In this document: one piece after another, positions 46,366 through 57,727 of the stretch
Layout of the letters: each line of letters starts with the position of its first letter
How positions within the stretch are numbered: position 1 is the first letter of the stretch
Assembly: GCA_021904315.1 (NCBI GenBank)
Contig: CM038921.1
Span: 17,954,590-18,018,589 of the forward strand
DNA length: 64,000 nt
Origin: Sphagnum magellanicum
Lineage: Eukaryota; Streptophyta; Sphagnopsida; Sphagnales; Sphagnaceae
Direction: 5' to 3'
Position numbers and translations under genes: made by a program
The notes under the pieces: generated by a model
Seen by the model: the letters and a program-made list of their open reading frames with translations, nothing else
Told to the model about the DNA's origin: nothing
Databases searched by the model: none

Positions 46366-48330
46366 CCCATGAAATTCAAAATTGGTCACGAGTTGCAGGG
46401 TTTTTGCATGCGAAGGGTCAATTGTGTGTGGATGGGTCAATATAAGGTTGTTTTCTTCCATGACAAAGTGCGCAAGGTGAGAGGTATAATTGAGTTACCG
46501 TATCTCAAATTAAGCTTGTGTTTTTGTTATGAGATCTATCTAATGTCAAAACTTTCTTCCCTTTAAAATTGTCAACTTCTTTGAAACGATAGATAAGTAT
46601 TTTCATGTGTTCTTGTCAATTTTATCTAGGCACGACCCTCTTGCTTTCGGTTTAAAAGGCCATGTTTGTTTTAGTAATATCATGATCAATTGTTCCAGAG
46701 TCCAACAAAATGCCATGCAATTTTAAAATATTGGGAGAAGTCCATACTTGGGAGAAATTATATTACAAACTCCAAACATAAGAGTTTTTTGCATTTGTCA
46801 GAAAGTTGAGCAACAAGGGTTTGAACCCCAAAACCCATATCACCAATGTGCATGTGATTAATGAGGACATCATAGAGGTTTTTGGAGAATCATGGGTCCT
46901 TATAACCACAAATCTCGATCTTGATCCCAACACTAGGTCGGAATTACTTCGTTTGTATTCACAATGTTATGGCACTACCAACATTACCAACAACAAGTTT
47001 TATGTTTGGTTTGTCAAAGGTTACATTGCTTGGGAGAAAGGTATAGACATAAATTAGGCAAAAGTAATAGCTTCTACTATAAGAAAGAAGCTAAGAAGGG
47101 AGGAGATGGCAAAGTTGAAACAAACTCATGGTTTGACTATGAGTTGCAATGCAAGAAGTGATGTCGGTTTGGCCCTTGGTATAGAGGACGTTGTTGTCAC
47201 TCAGCGTATGAAGGCTCATATGAAACAAGAGCCAAACGTTCTATTTAAGTAGGACCTTGAAAATGGGAACTCGATTTACCCAAATGTTGGCATCTAATGC
47301 CCCTCTAGAGTCAAATATAGTGACATAACTAAGGTTCAAGAGGTGTACAAAGTTTTGGGTGAGTTACTGTTTGAGATGAGATGGAAACTTGAACATTTGG
47401 AGTCACACAAGAAAAAAGTTGAAGGCAAGTTGACATAGTCAGGTTTTTTTTTAACAAACATGAAGAAATTATTGGTAAACACTCAAGAACGCTTGAATAT
47501 TGATGAACAAGAGTTTTAATGTATTTTTTAGCAACTCGATGAACTCATAGACAAGGTTCATGATTGTATCATACATGCAAACTTTTTGATCAAATCATTC
47601 TAGATTTAAGGTCAATTTTCAAAGTTCGAACAATTTTAGGTTATAGATCATTATCTAATGTTCAAGGTTGGTGACATGTGGGTTTGTAGGTTGAAAGCAT
47701 GATTGACCATGATGCTACTTCAAAGGAAGCCTTGTCTAAGGAGATGGAGGTGATAAATGAAAACCTCTAAACCCTAAAAAAAAAACTTGATATTTCTTGC
47801 ACTTTGTTACGAGATAACAACAATGTGCAATGCAAGGTGAAGATGCCTTCCAAGATATAGAGTTGGATATGTGGAAAGTTGATTCTAACAAATTGTGTCA
47901 ATATCAAAAGATCTTATAGACTTGGAGCACGAAATTCAAGCTGTTCATTGACAATTGGAGGAAATGCAACAAGGAAAAGGCTTATCTTTTTGGCCTAAGC
48001 CAATTCTACACCCAATTCCCCCTATTGACGGAGATTCTAGTTTAGTTTACATTCTTTTAAAACCACGTGGTTATTACAAAAGGTGGTTTACGTCTTATGA
48101 TGTGGCTATTACTTCTTGCAAACATACATACCACCCTTTTTGCTTAACTCATTTATGCAAAGAGGATGATAAGTGTCTTGTGTGTAAATAGTTGTTTCAT
48201 CCATAATGGTGGGTTTTTCAAGGATTCAAAGAACCAAATGAACAGATGATGGCTTTAGCTGATGAGCTTAGTGTGGACAACCTACGTAACTCCCTCAAGC
48301 AAGCCTTAAAGCATGAGTGTTTAGTGCAAA
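46366..48330 (+). pseudogene. Coding relic of an unknown repeat with a RING/zinc-finger-like C-terminus
   Basis: Several + strand frames follow one another: 46369-46566, 46806-47057 ('FGESWVLITTNLDLDPNTRS'), a continuation through about 47250 ('LGIEDVVVTQRMKAHMKQEP'), then 47955-48191. The last contains 'WFTSYDVAITSCKHTYHPFC' and ends 'DDKCLVCK', with Cys and His residues spaced like a RING or related zinc-binding module (48117-48191), followed by 'WWVFQGFKEP'. Frameshifts and stops separate the pieces, so it is a decayed gene, most likely from a transposable element because it sits among repeats. I do not recognise the family. Confidence 0.5.
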
Positions 48331-48689
48331 GAAACTCCTATAAGTTTCAAAAAACATTCTTTTTTGTTCATCTAATTAAATTATTGTAATTTTATTGTTG
48401 AATTGTTAGTGCTTTAATAAAGTTAATTTGAAGCTTAATAATGTTGATGAATTCATACACCAAAACTTGTTTTGTTTTAGTATATATTGTTTCATCTCCT
48501 TAAGGTCCTCAATTAGTCAAATTCCTAGAGCTAAATTTCCCATCGTGTGTATAGGTGTTTGGCATTTAGTTACTTTCTATCTAAAAGTCTTAGGTTTTTA
48601 TCAAATTTTTCAAATGAGACAATCCTTCATCAAGGGTTTACTACTTATTCAGTCAAGGTGACAAGTCTAGTAACCAATTCATTTCCATT
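48331..48689. other. Non-coding DNA
   Basis: AT-rich sequence between the zinc-finger relic and the satellite; nothing recognised. Confidence 0.4.
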
Positions 48690-49640
48690 TTCATTCTTGA
48701 ATTAAATAGTTCATTTAATCCTTTTCCTTTCCATTGAATGTTTTGTTAAACATTTGATTCCTTTAACACTAATTTTAGTCCTTTGGTAAGTAGATGCACT
48801 ATTAGAAATTTTGTCTTTTGCAACTTGTCTTATGTAACTAAAACATCTCACATGCAACTATTTTGGAGTTGCATGCAACATGTGTAGTTGCATGCGACAT
48901 TTTTTAGTTGCATAAGACAAGTTGCAAAAGACAAAATTTATAGTAGTGATGATCCCTTTACGTGCATGATTTGGATGTTTTGTTAAGCACATGATCCCTT
49001 TGTTCATGAATTCATTGCTTGTTAAGCAATTGATTCCTTTGGCATTGATTTCAATCCTTTAGTAAGTAGATGATTCCTTTAATTGCATGATTTGGGTGCT
49101 TTGTTGACCACAAGATCCCTTTGCCCATGAATCCATTGCTTCATTAAGCAATTGATTCCTTTGGCACTGAATTCAATCCTTTAGTAAGTAGATAATTTGT
49201 TAACCCCATGAGTTGAGTGTTTTCTTAAACACATAACCCCTTTGCCCATGAATTTAGTGTTTTGTTAAGCAACTAATTCCTTTCACACTAATTTCAATCC
49301 TTTGATAAATAGTAAATTCCTTAATCCCATGAGTTCAGTGTTTTTCCTAAACACAAAATGCCCTAGTCCATGAATTTAGTGGTTTGAATTAAGCAACAAA
49401 TTCCTTTGCCCATTCACTTCAATCCTTTTGTAAATATACAATTCCTTAACCCATGAGTTGAATGTTTCGTCAAACACAAAATGTCTATGCCCATGACTTG
49501 GTTGTTTAGTTAAGCAATTGACTACTTTACATGGCACATGAATTTGGTCCTTTGCCTATGAACCAAGTGCTTACTTAATGAACAATTAACTCTTTTGCCT
49601 TATGTATCCTTGATCATTTGTCAACCAATTGAGTCCTTTG
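48690..49640 (+). repeat. Satellite-like array of about 120-bp units, about 7 copies
   Basis: Units share 'catgagttgagtgtttygtt', 'aagcacatgatccctttgcc', 'catgaat', 'gttaagcaattgattccttt' and 'tttcaatcctttagtaagta'. The array is interrupted at 48797-48948 by a CACTA-type MITE. Within each unit there is a half-period of about 60 bp ('gttaagcaa-tgattccttt' recurring), so the array probably grew from a shorter repeat. Copies diverge towards the right. Confidence 0.8.
48794..48951. mobile_element. CACTA-type foldback MITE, copy 1, 152 bp
   Basis: The element is 48797-48948, beginning CACTATTAGAAATTTTGTC and ending with its inverted complement (...AATTTATAGTAGTG). A 3-bp duplication ATG flanks it (48794-48796 and 48949-48951). 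Nearly the whole sequence is a palindrome: arms with GCAACTTGTCTTATG face CATAAGACAAGTTGC, and the loop holds 'ggagttgcatg'. CACTA termini with a 3-bp TSD identify the CMC superfamily. It inserted into the satellite array. Confidence 0.9.
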
Positions 49641-52000
49641 CCCATGAAGTGATTGTTCTAATAAGGATCAAATTATTTCTTTATTTTTGAATAAAATGCT
49701 TTGGTTAATAATTGTTGTAGTCATGAATTGAGTGTTTTAATAAATATTTAGGATTCCTTTGAGCTTTGTCATTTGTGTCATGTAGTAAGCATGTGATTCT
49801 TTTGCCCAACAATCCATTTAATTTTTTCAAGGGACTTAGATACTAATTCAATTGTTGTGCATTGCATCATTTAAGGACCACTATGTTTAGCTTAAAGTAG
49901 ACTAAGATTGGGTCATCAAGTTCCATAGTGTTATTAATAGAAGACAAAGCACAATGGGTGTGATAAGTTCTGGCCATATGGGCTTAACTTCATGTGCAGA
50001 AAATGCAAGTAGACTTATACCTCTAGCCTCACCAATTGGTGATGTTGTAGATTCTCCATCAAAGTTTAAGTCTGTCACATTACAAGTTAAAGACATATTG
50101 TAGTGATCTTCATGAAGTGCTTGCAATGGAAGGAGAGGGTTATCTAGAGGACAATGCAAAACCAATATCAAACTTGGTTGATGTACACATGTTTGAAATA
50201 ATTGTTATTGAATCTAATGATAAATGCCATAAATTTTTTATAATCATTTCTTGATTGTTATCATGTTCGGACAATTATCAATTTTGCATGCAAGAACTAT
50301 TTGGGTTTCTCCTTTGTGAAACTTATGAAATTTGATAAATTTGCATAAAGTTCACAAATTTTAGTATAATGAGTCTTACATAAGTTGATAATTAATTATC
50401 GAGCTCATGTAAATTCATTGATAAAATCATTGCTTATACATGCTTCCTTGACACATTTTCATGTATGTTTTCAAAATGAACTTTTGAATGTAAGGTCCAA
50501 ATTTTTTGAGGTGTAACATTAAGGACAAAAAGGACCTAGTCTTTAATGGAATCCTTTTTTGTCCTATATTTTGATCCCCATCAATATTAATGAGACAAAA
50601 TGTGTCAAATAATTTATAAATACCATATTTTAGACCACTACAACTTTAGATTCCATTCATTTCATCCATTTTGTGTACATGATTTTGGTATTCCTTAAAG
50701 AATTTGGACCTTGTAAGTTTGACAATGTTGCTTACATTATATCTTTTGTTTTCCATGATTATAGGGGCACCCACTTTTATGCAACATGAAGAACCAAAAG
50801 CCAATGATGCCAATGATGCCATCCTTATACAAGGTTAATACTTATTTGGTTATTGTGGCCATGTTTTAAGGGTTTAAGTTTTGGATTTCTACATAGTGTC
50901 AATTTTTGTTGAATAACAAACCATGTTTTAACCCATTAAACCCTTGGGTGTCCTTGCAAAGACAACATTGCCCTTAACAACTCCAACTAACAATCAAAGA
51001 GCTTTTGATGGTATAGAAAGGTGCACCAATGATCTAAACCAAGGAAATAAACAATCTCAGTACTCTTTCCCAAAAAGAGAAACCCCACATTTAATTCAAA
51101 CTCAGCATGGAAATAAAAGGTCTTTGGCCAATTTCATGTAGGAAATCCCATTTAATAAAGCTCCAACTCTTAGTGAACCAATTCCTAAGGCAGGAAAACA
51201 TAATGATGGCCGAGGCCTTAAAGAGAAGCTTCCATGGCATGCCAAAAAAAGTTGGGGCAACATTTTTACTAAATTTGTCTCAACTAGAAGGCAAACATGG
51301 GTTATGAAAGGTGCTAACTCATCTTCAGGTGATAATTAACAGAAATAGATGTTGAATCTAAGGTTGTTAAAAAGTGGTAGTAATTTCCTAGACTATTGCA
51401 TAATTATGCAGATATTTGTTCAAGTTCCATTCATTGGAGCAATCTTGTTGGGTATTTAAGTTCCAATAAATGTTTAGCTTGCAAAAATGAACAACTTGAA
51501 ATCCATGCAAACATGTCATTTTGTATTTCACATGGATTTTGGGATTTGGCTTGTCCACTTGGTCAATGAAGTCTTGGCCTAGATTCAACTTTTGTTGTTC
51601 ACCCTTCATACTCAAAATTGAGCTCCTTGAATTCACCTCTTTATCTTGACCCATATTGAACTTCTGGTAGAAATTCAATTCCAAAAGAACCAATACTTAA
51701 CTCAAGCAAAATGTGATGAAATTATGTTACAAGTGCAACATCATCTTAATCCAAATTGTAGTCACTTTTTTAAATAGCCTCTAGTGACAATCCACACAGT
51801 GTGCAACCACAAATGAAAATATGGCAAGCCATCAACTAAAAACTTGATCCTTATTGTGTGAAAAATTGGGTGTTAAGCTGTTGAAGGAAACATATATATA
51901 TATAGACCAATATGTAAACAATTTCCTTAACACTTCAAGACAAAATAATTTTAATTCTAACATTATTTTTTATTCTTCCTTGATTATGTAGCAAATTACA
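49641..52000. other. Intergenic DNA, no gene recognised
   Basis: No frame resembles a known protein. Two + strand frames at 50944-51307 overlap but have no recognisable motif. A 'tatatatata' run is at about 51893-51904. Confidence 0.45.
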
Positions 52001-52009
52001 AAACTTGCT

Positions 52010-52535
52010 TATTCTATTTAAATGTTGGATGTAAATTAATTCCTCTCTAATTATTCTAGAGATTACAAAACTTGGTTATTTTGCAGATTACATATATAAC
52101 TTAATTATTCTATAAACTACACAACCTACCTATTACATTGAAGTCTAACACAAATGTTGGGTGTTAATCAATTCCTTTATGATTATTCTACAAATTACAT
52201 AACGATTAATATTCTATTGATTATAGAACTTGAATGTTTAATTTAATTATGGCATAAATGTTGGGTGTCAACTAATTCCTCTCTAATAATTATGGAGTTT
52301 ACAAACCTTGATTATTCTATAAACTATAAAACCTAATTATTCTATTTAATTTTAGCATAGATGTTGGGTGTCAAATAATTCCTCTTTAATTATTCTACAA
52401 ATTACAAAACTTGATTATTCTACAAAAGACAAAACCTAATTATTTTTTTAAAAATTAGCACAAATGTTGGGTGTCAACTATTTCATCTCGGATTATTTTG
52501 TAGATTACAAAACCTAATTATTCTACAAATTCACC
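52010..52535. repeat. Satellite-like array of about 102-bp units, about 5 copies
   Basis: The phrase 'aaatgttgggtgtcaactaa' starts units at about 52022, 52154, 52258, 52361 and 52462, and each unit continues with 'ttcctctctaattattct', 'acaaattacaaaacttgatt' and 'aaacctaattattct'. Spacing settles at 101-104 bp in the last units. A half-unit symmetry is seen in the repeated 'attattct-aaactacaaaa' phrase. Confidence 0.82.
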
Positions 52536-52788
52536 ACCCAAGGCAAATCATGCAAATATGTTTGCTAGGTTACCAATCCCTTGAGAAAAACTTACCTTCG
52601 TCTACTTTATCCACATCTTACTATCTTCACCATTACATTGTTTAAAGTCACACATACAGTTCACATGTACCATTGAAATCACCATATATAGCTCATAATT
52701 CAATTTGTTGTGATACATTGAAGTTAAACTAACCATCCAAAAGATACCAAATTAAGCATGAACATATGGCCCAATCTTCTACAACACT

Positions 52789-52946
52789 TAACACTACTAG
52801 AAATTTTGTGTTTTGCAACTTGTCTTATGCAACTAAAAAGTCTCACATGCAACTATTTTGGAGTTGCATGTGACATGTGTAGTTACATGCGACATTTTTT
52901 AGTTGCATAAGACAAGTTGCAAAACACAAAATTTCTAGTAGTGTAA
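52789..52946. mobile_element. CACTA-type foldback MITE, copy 2, 152 bp
   Basis: The element is 52792-52943, beginning CACTACTAGAAATTTTGTG and ending with the exact inverted complement ...AATTTCTAGTAGTG. The TSD is TAA (52789-52791 and 52944-52946). Same length as copy 1, with only a handful of differences by eye, so both probably moved in the same burst. No coding capacity; the CACTA transposase that moved them is not in this window. Confidence 0.93.
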
Positions 52947-52949
52947 GGT

Positions 52950-53440
52950 TCTTCTAGTTGGCTAAAGTAATTAATTAGTCCAATCAAGGTTAAGTAAAAC
53001 AAATATACAAGCAACTTGATTGCTACTCCTTAAAGGATGGGTGATTCAATGCAATGCAGACAAGCTCAAACTATAAAGAAAGTTGTAATACCAACTCAAG
53101 TGAAAGTTAAATATTTGTGGCACAAAATCAACACCATCAAGATGCCCTCTCAAATGTAAATTATAAGTTGGGAAATAGGTTAATTGCAAAACAAATGCAC
53201 ATTACAAAAGAACGAGTCATTGGAAAATAATGTTATTGCATTGGAAAACAACTTGAAAATCAAAGTTTGACATTAGAAAAAATGTCATTGCAATTGCCTC
53301 AAATTATCCACATAACACATGTCCCAACAAACTATGTCAAAGCATGGTCCAACTTCTAATCTAAATTAGTCCAAAAAACTACTTGATCCAAAACATCTAA
53401 AAAAAATGTCTATGACACTACCATCAAGCTTGTAGGATGC
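52950..53440. other. Non-coding DNA
   Basis: AT-rich; nothing recognised on either strand. Confidence 0.4.
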
Positions 53441-53444
53441 ATAG

Positions 53445-53789
53445 TTACCTTTTAGTCCATGATGCTGACACCAAATGGGAATAAACATGAGCTAGAGGCT
53501 TGTCATTTCTAAGCACATATGTGTGGCTACCTAGCCTCAAGATATCGTACCAATATCCCCTTAATATCATCTTTCCTTTTAGATAAGTATTGTCGCAAGC
53601 ATCTATGAAACTTTCTTCAACAATGTGTACTTGTTTGTCCACCAACATGAACCAAAAGTTTTCATTAGATGACTTGTTAACGTTGACTGCTATGTTATCC
53701 CACACCAACACAACATCTATAATCAACTCCCCACCTATCCCATATTCAACCTTTTCAATAGGATCATGCATATTTTCACGAATGTCCAC
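53445..53789 (-). pseudogene. C-terminal domain of the unassigned DDE transposase family (relic 3a)
   Basis: A 114-codon frame, open throughout, contains 'NFWFMLVDKQVHIVEE', 'YLKGKMILRGYWYDILRLG', 'HTYVLRNDKPLAHVYSHLV'. The last two stretches align with the minus-strand piece at 36595-36906 in relic 2 (FYRMCC..., 'MLNDNPMGYAYLHLV'), with the pattern aromatic-Y-x-N-D-x-P-x-A-x-x-Y-x-HLV. The fold is perhaps BAH-like, a guess. Here it lies on the strand opposite to the neighbouring DDE core, head-to-head with it. Confidence 0.5.
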
Positions 53790-53899
53790 ATTATTAGAGG
53801 GTTTTAGTTGTTGAAGTGACCATGTGTTGAAGTCACATGCAACCTGGAATCACAATGTTCTTTTGGGCACCTATCCACATAGCCATACAAAGGCAAGAC

Positions 53900-54617
53900 A
53901 AAGCTCGCACTTAAAGTAAGGTAGGGTCCCTATGTGACATTGATCGAACTTGGTGTATGTTCCGAATCCCTAGAATAGTCTCACAATTTAAGGACCAAGA
54001 CCGGTCAACATTTGTGACTCGGACAAAAAGGTCTTTCATATCTTGTGTTGATTTTTTAGATAACTATAACATGAAGGTCCAAAATGAAATTCAAAGTATG
54101 CATTGGCATACTTTTCAAGTTTCAATATTGATCCACATTACCTACCAGTTAGATCCATCCTATATAGGTAGTGGTCCCAAAGATCTATTGAAAGATGTCC
54201 ACTACTATGTGTTTAATGACATTTCACATGACCAATTATTCGTGCAACATTGTTTCATGTTGCATTGGAATTTCTTAGAGGTGAAGGGTTGTCATCCCAA
54301 ATAACACCTAGTGTGGGGTGATGGATGTGTAGGTCAATTTAAAAGCTCTAAGGCATTTTTATTTTGTGTCTCATTACCTTTCTTTAACCAAATTTGATGT
54401 CTTATCAAAAGGATGCCAATTAGTGTGGAATTTTTTGCCACTAGGCATGGCAAAGGGGAAGTTAATGGGGCATGAACTCTTTTGAAAAGGGAGATCATAA
54501 AGGAGGAGTTGAAGCCCAATGTTGAAAAACTTGATAATGATTCAGACATTATTACATTTCTGAAAAGGGAGGCAATTAAGGAATATGTTGCCCATCCTAG
54601 AGTGAGGAAATAAACTA
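53900..54617 (+). pseudogene. DDE core of the unassigned transposase family (relic 3b)
   Basis: On the + strand the core reads 'VDFLDNYNMKVQNEIQSMHW' from 54047, 'HYYVFNDISHDQLFVQHC' around 54200, DGCVGQFKS at 54320-54346 and RHGKGEVNG at 54443-54469, then 'LKREAIKEYVAHPRV'. The order and motifs equal those of relic 2. Stop codons and at least one frame change interrupt it (for example TAA at 54302). Its right end abuts Ty1/copia sequence at about 54617. It is a plain DNA-transposon pseudogene. Confidence 0.6.
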
Positions 54618-56229
54618 ACAAGGCATGCTTCACAAACCTTTGACATCACCTCTTCTGCTCCAAATTTGGGAAGACCTCCAACAAGATTTTGTTTCTCCAT
54701 GAGCTTAAGACGTTGGAGATTAACATGGCCAACCCGCTTGTGCCAAATTCCAATGTCTCCAACTCCTTTTCCATGTGTGAATAACATGGAATTCACCTCA
54801 GGCATGTTCACATCCAAGGTGAACATTCGTCCATTCCTTTCTCCTTTTGCAATCAATTTGCTTTGGTTCTTAATGTCTTCCACAAACATCCATTTGGGTT
54901 AAATGTCACATGTAAACCTTGTTCCACCATCTGGCCTACGGAGACCAATTTTTTTGTTATGGTTGGAACATGAAGTACATCTTTCAGGTACTTTGTTTGC
55001 CCATCTTGCATGGACAATGGCACCTTGCCAATTTGTGTGATGGGATGTGTAGTGTCATCACCAGTTTCCACAAACCCTGGTGTCTTCAAATCCTTTGCGT
55101 CTCTAAACCATTCTCCATGGCTAGTCATGTGGTTTGAAGCTCCAGAATCCACATACCAGACATTGTTGTTTGATACACCTCCTATCATTGAATTTGCCAT
55201 GTGTTGCATCACAAATAGTTGCTCATCACCTTCACCTTGATTGCTAGTTGATGCATAATTCCCTTGTTGCAGCTTTCCACTTCGTGCATCATGCTCCCTT
55301 TGATAACAGTTATTGGCCATGTGCCCAGGTTTCCCGCAGTAGTAGCAGTTTGAATCGTTATTTGGTTGTTGACCTCGATGGCTTCCACCACGACCTCCAC
55401 GACTTCCTCGACTTCCTCTTCCTCCAAAGTTTCCTCGTCCACCTCCATGAGCTTGACCTTCATGTTGATGATGTCCACCATGCGAGCTTCCGTGTCGACC
55501 TCGAAATGAGGTTTTACCACCTCTGCCTTTACCTCTATTGGTATTTGAGTAGAAAGCACTTTCTTGTGATCCTCCATTGGATGAAGTACCAACAATTCTC
55601 ATCTCTTCACTTATAAGTAGTGTTATTAAATCTTGGAAGTTGGGAAATGTTTTTCGAACTGCAATTGAAGTACGGAACTGGCTATAGTCTTTTCCAAGTC
55701 CATTTAAGGTCACGGCCACTAAATCTTCATCATCTATAAGGGCTCCTATAGATGCAAGAGCATCTGCAAGGTTTTTCACCTTTGTAGAATAGTCATTAAT
55801 GTTCATTTTGTTTTTCTGTAAATTATGCAACTCTTGTTTGAGCTGCATTTTGCGGGCTTGTGTATTGGTGCTATACATCTTCACCAATGTATCCCAAGCT
55901 TACTTGGGTGATTTTGCATCTTGAATATGCACAATCATGGAATCGGACACACTCACAGAAAGCCAATACAAGACTTTCCTTTCTTTTTCATGCCAAGTTT
56001 TATTGGCTTGAATTTGCTGTTGTGTGGGGTTTTCTGGGAGAGGAGGTTCTGTCTCATCACCAGTTATGAATTCCCAATAGCCTTTCCCCATCAATAAATT
56101 CATAATCCTAAATTTCCACACTTGGAAATTGTTCTTGTCTAGTTTCTCAATTGCAATTTGAGAAAGGCCGTCCGCCATCTCTCAAGGCACCACTCAATGT
56201 CTTCTTGGGGTTTCACAATGATTTTAATT

Positions 56230-56304
56230 CCTTCCTTGGGTTTCTAGGGTTAGGGTTAGGGTTTTCCTTCCTTAGGTTTCTAGGATTAGGGTTAGGGTTA
56301 GGGC
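56230..56304. repeat. Duplicated leader motif with telomere-like TTAGGG units
   Basis: 'ccttccttgggtttctaggg' and 'ccttccttaggtttctagga' start two head-to-tail copies of about 37 bp, each ending in two or three TTAGGG units. This lies in the copia leader between primer-binding site and gag and is not a chromosome end. Confidence 0.8.
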
Positions 56305-57414
56305 TGAACCATATGGACCTTGCATATGTATGTATGTCTTGAGTATTATACGAAATTCTATACTATACATAGGTTTTACGTATAGGTACGTATCTCATAT
56401 AATATTTCGTATGGTATTAAGTACATGATTACATACCACACTTTTGTACGAAGGTCTTGATAATGTATTTGCGCTTCTCAATCTCCAAACTCCTTCCTTC
56501 AAGTTCTCCCAAGATGTAATTGCCTCACTTCAAAAACTTTGCTTTGATGTCTTCTCAAAACAACTTTTGTCACAGCAACTTTGCAAAGCTACTCCACACA
56601 CATATGACCTTGAATCATTCTGAAATTCCGGTGAAACATGAACAACTATGTCTACTAACTTCTCTCAAAATTTCAGCTCATTTAACTTCATAAAATGGGA
56701 GATCTTGCTACTTCTTTGAAGTCACCTCAAACTGGGACCTAAACACAAAATGACTTATAACTTGCTCTCAGCAACTCCAAAATCCTTGAGATTTTGGAAG
56801 ACACATAAGATATATGTCTTCTATATCTGCTCAAAATTTCAGCTCTATTAATGATGACCACAAAGAGATATCACTTTCAAAAGAAACTGACTTCAAAACT
56901 GAGACTGAAACTTTAGATGGTTGGATCTCTCTCAATATAAATCCAAATGACATGAAATTTCTCTCACACATGTATTCCTATATGATCTATAAGATCCCAA
57001 AGCTGCAGATCCAAAAAAGTTCAAACAAAGGAGATATGACCAAAAAACCATATCTGACATAGAATCTTCAAAAGCTCATAACTCTCACAAAACATATCCT
57101 TTTCTTTTGAAAATTTGAGAATAGAAGCTTCTTATAGTCTTCTACAATCCCTCCAAGTTTCATTTCAACATCTTTTCACAGTAGATCTAGATCTAGGTTT
57201 AAAGATCTGACTTCCACAACTTTGATATGTTGATCTCCTCTCACCTCTTTTCTTTTCTTTTCTTTCTCTTCACATTTTTTCCTTTCCTCGTTTCTCTTTT
57301 GCACTTGACAAACTCCTATGATATTACTAAAGACTCTCAAGCTCTAGTTCTAGAGACTTTCTAGCTCTAGATCTCTTTCAACTTCCTCATCAAATAACCT
57401 AAGCTCTGATACCA

Positions 57415-57727
57415 TGTTAACAAATAGGAGATCTACTCAAGTGCAAACATAAATCTTTATTGAAAGGAAAGTACAACATAATGTTCACAACACAAAACAT
57501 AACATCAAAAACTCTCCAAGGTTTTTGTCACAAGAAATACACAAACTTGTGTAATGAAGAAAAGAAAAACAAACCATCAACACCAAGGTATTTAACTACA
57601 AGACCAAACCACAAAAAACCAAACTAAAAGAAGTAAATAAAGTAATTCAACCTTGTGAAAGTAACCTAGTTACTTTCCTACTCTAATAACTAATGAAACT
57701 TAACTAGTTGAGCTTAAATTCTCAACA
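57415..57727 (-). repeat. LTR of the Ty1/copia element, about 313 bp
   Basis: In minus orientation it starts TGTTGAGAATTTAAGC and ends ...TTAACA directly before the primer-binding site, giving TG...CA ends typical of copia LTRs. No second LTR lies in the window. Confidence 0.85.

Larger units (their letters stand above)
54618..57727 (-). mobile_element. Ty1/copia LTR retrotransposon, broken, minus strand
   Basis: Read on the minus strand, the LTR (57415-57727) is followed by a primer-binding site for initiator tRNA-Met (TGGTATCAGAGC at 57403-57414), a long leader, gag and part of pol. Gag starts at 56178 (MADGLSQIAIEKLDKNNF) and includes a UBN2-type region, a Gly/Arg-rich stretch and a CCHC knuckle (CYYCGKPGHMANNC). 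The protease has DSGASNHMT, and a GAG-pre-integrase domain (HKRVGHVNLQRL) lies near 54750. It is broken in a few places but much better preserved than the Ty3 elements here, so it is younger. Its far end adjoins the DDE relic at about 54617. Confidence 0.92.

Noticed and set aside
48690-49640. A CRISPR-like array (regular repeats)
   Set aside because: Units are contiguous diverged satellite copies without unique spacers, in a plant nuclear context.
56230-56304. TTAGGG units as a chromosome end or interstitial telomere
   Set aside because: Only two or three units in each of two copies, in the leader of a copia element; plant telomeres normally use TTTAGGG.
57403-57414. A tRNA-like signal at the GCTCTGATACCA string
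   Set aside because: It is the complement of the initiator-tRNA end, serving as the primer-binding site of the copia element; no tRNA cloverleaf is present.
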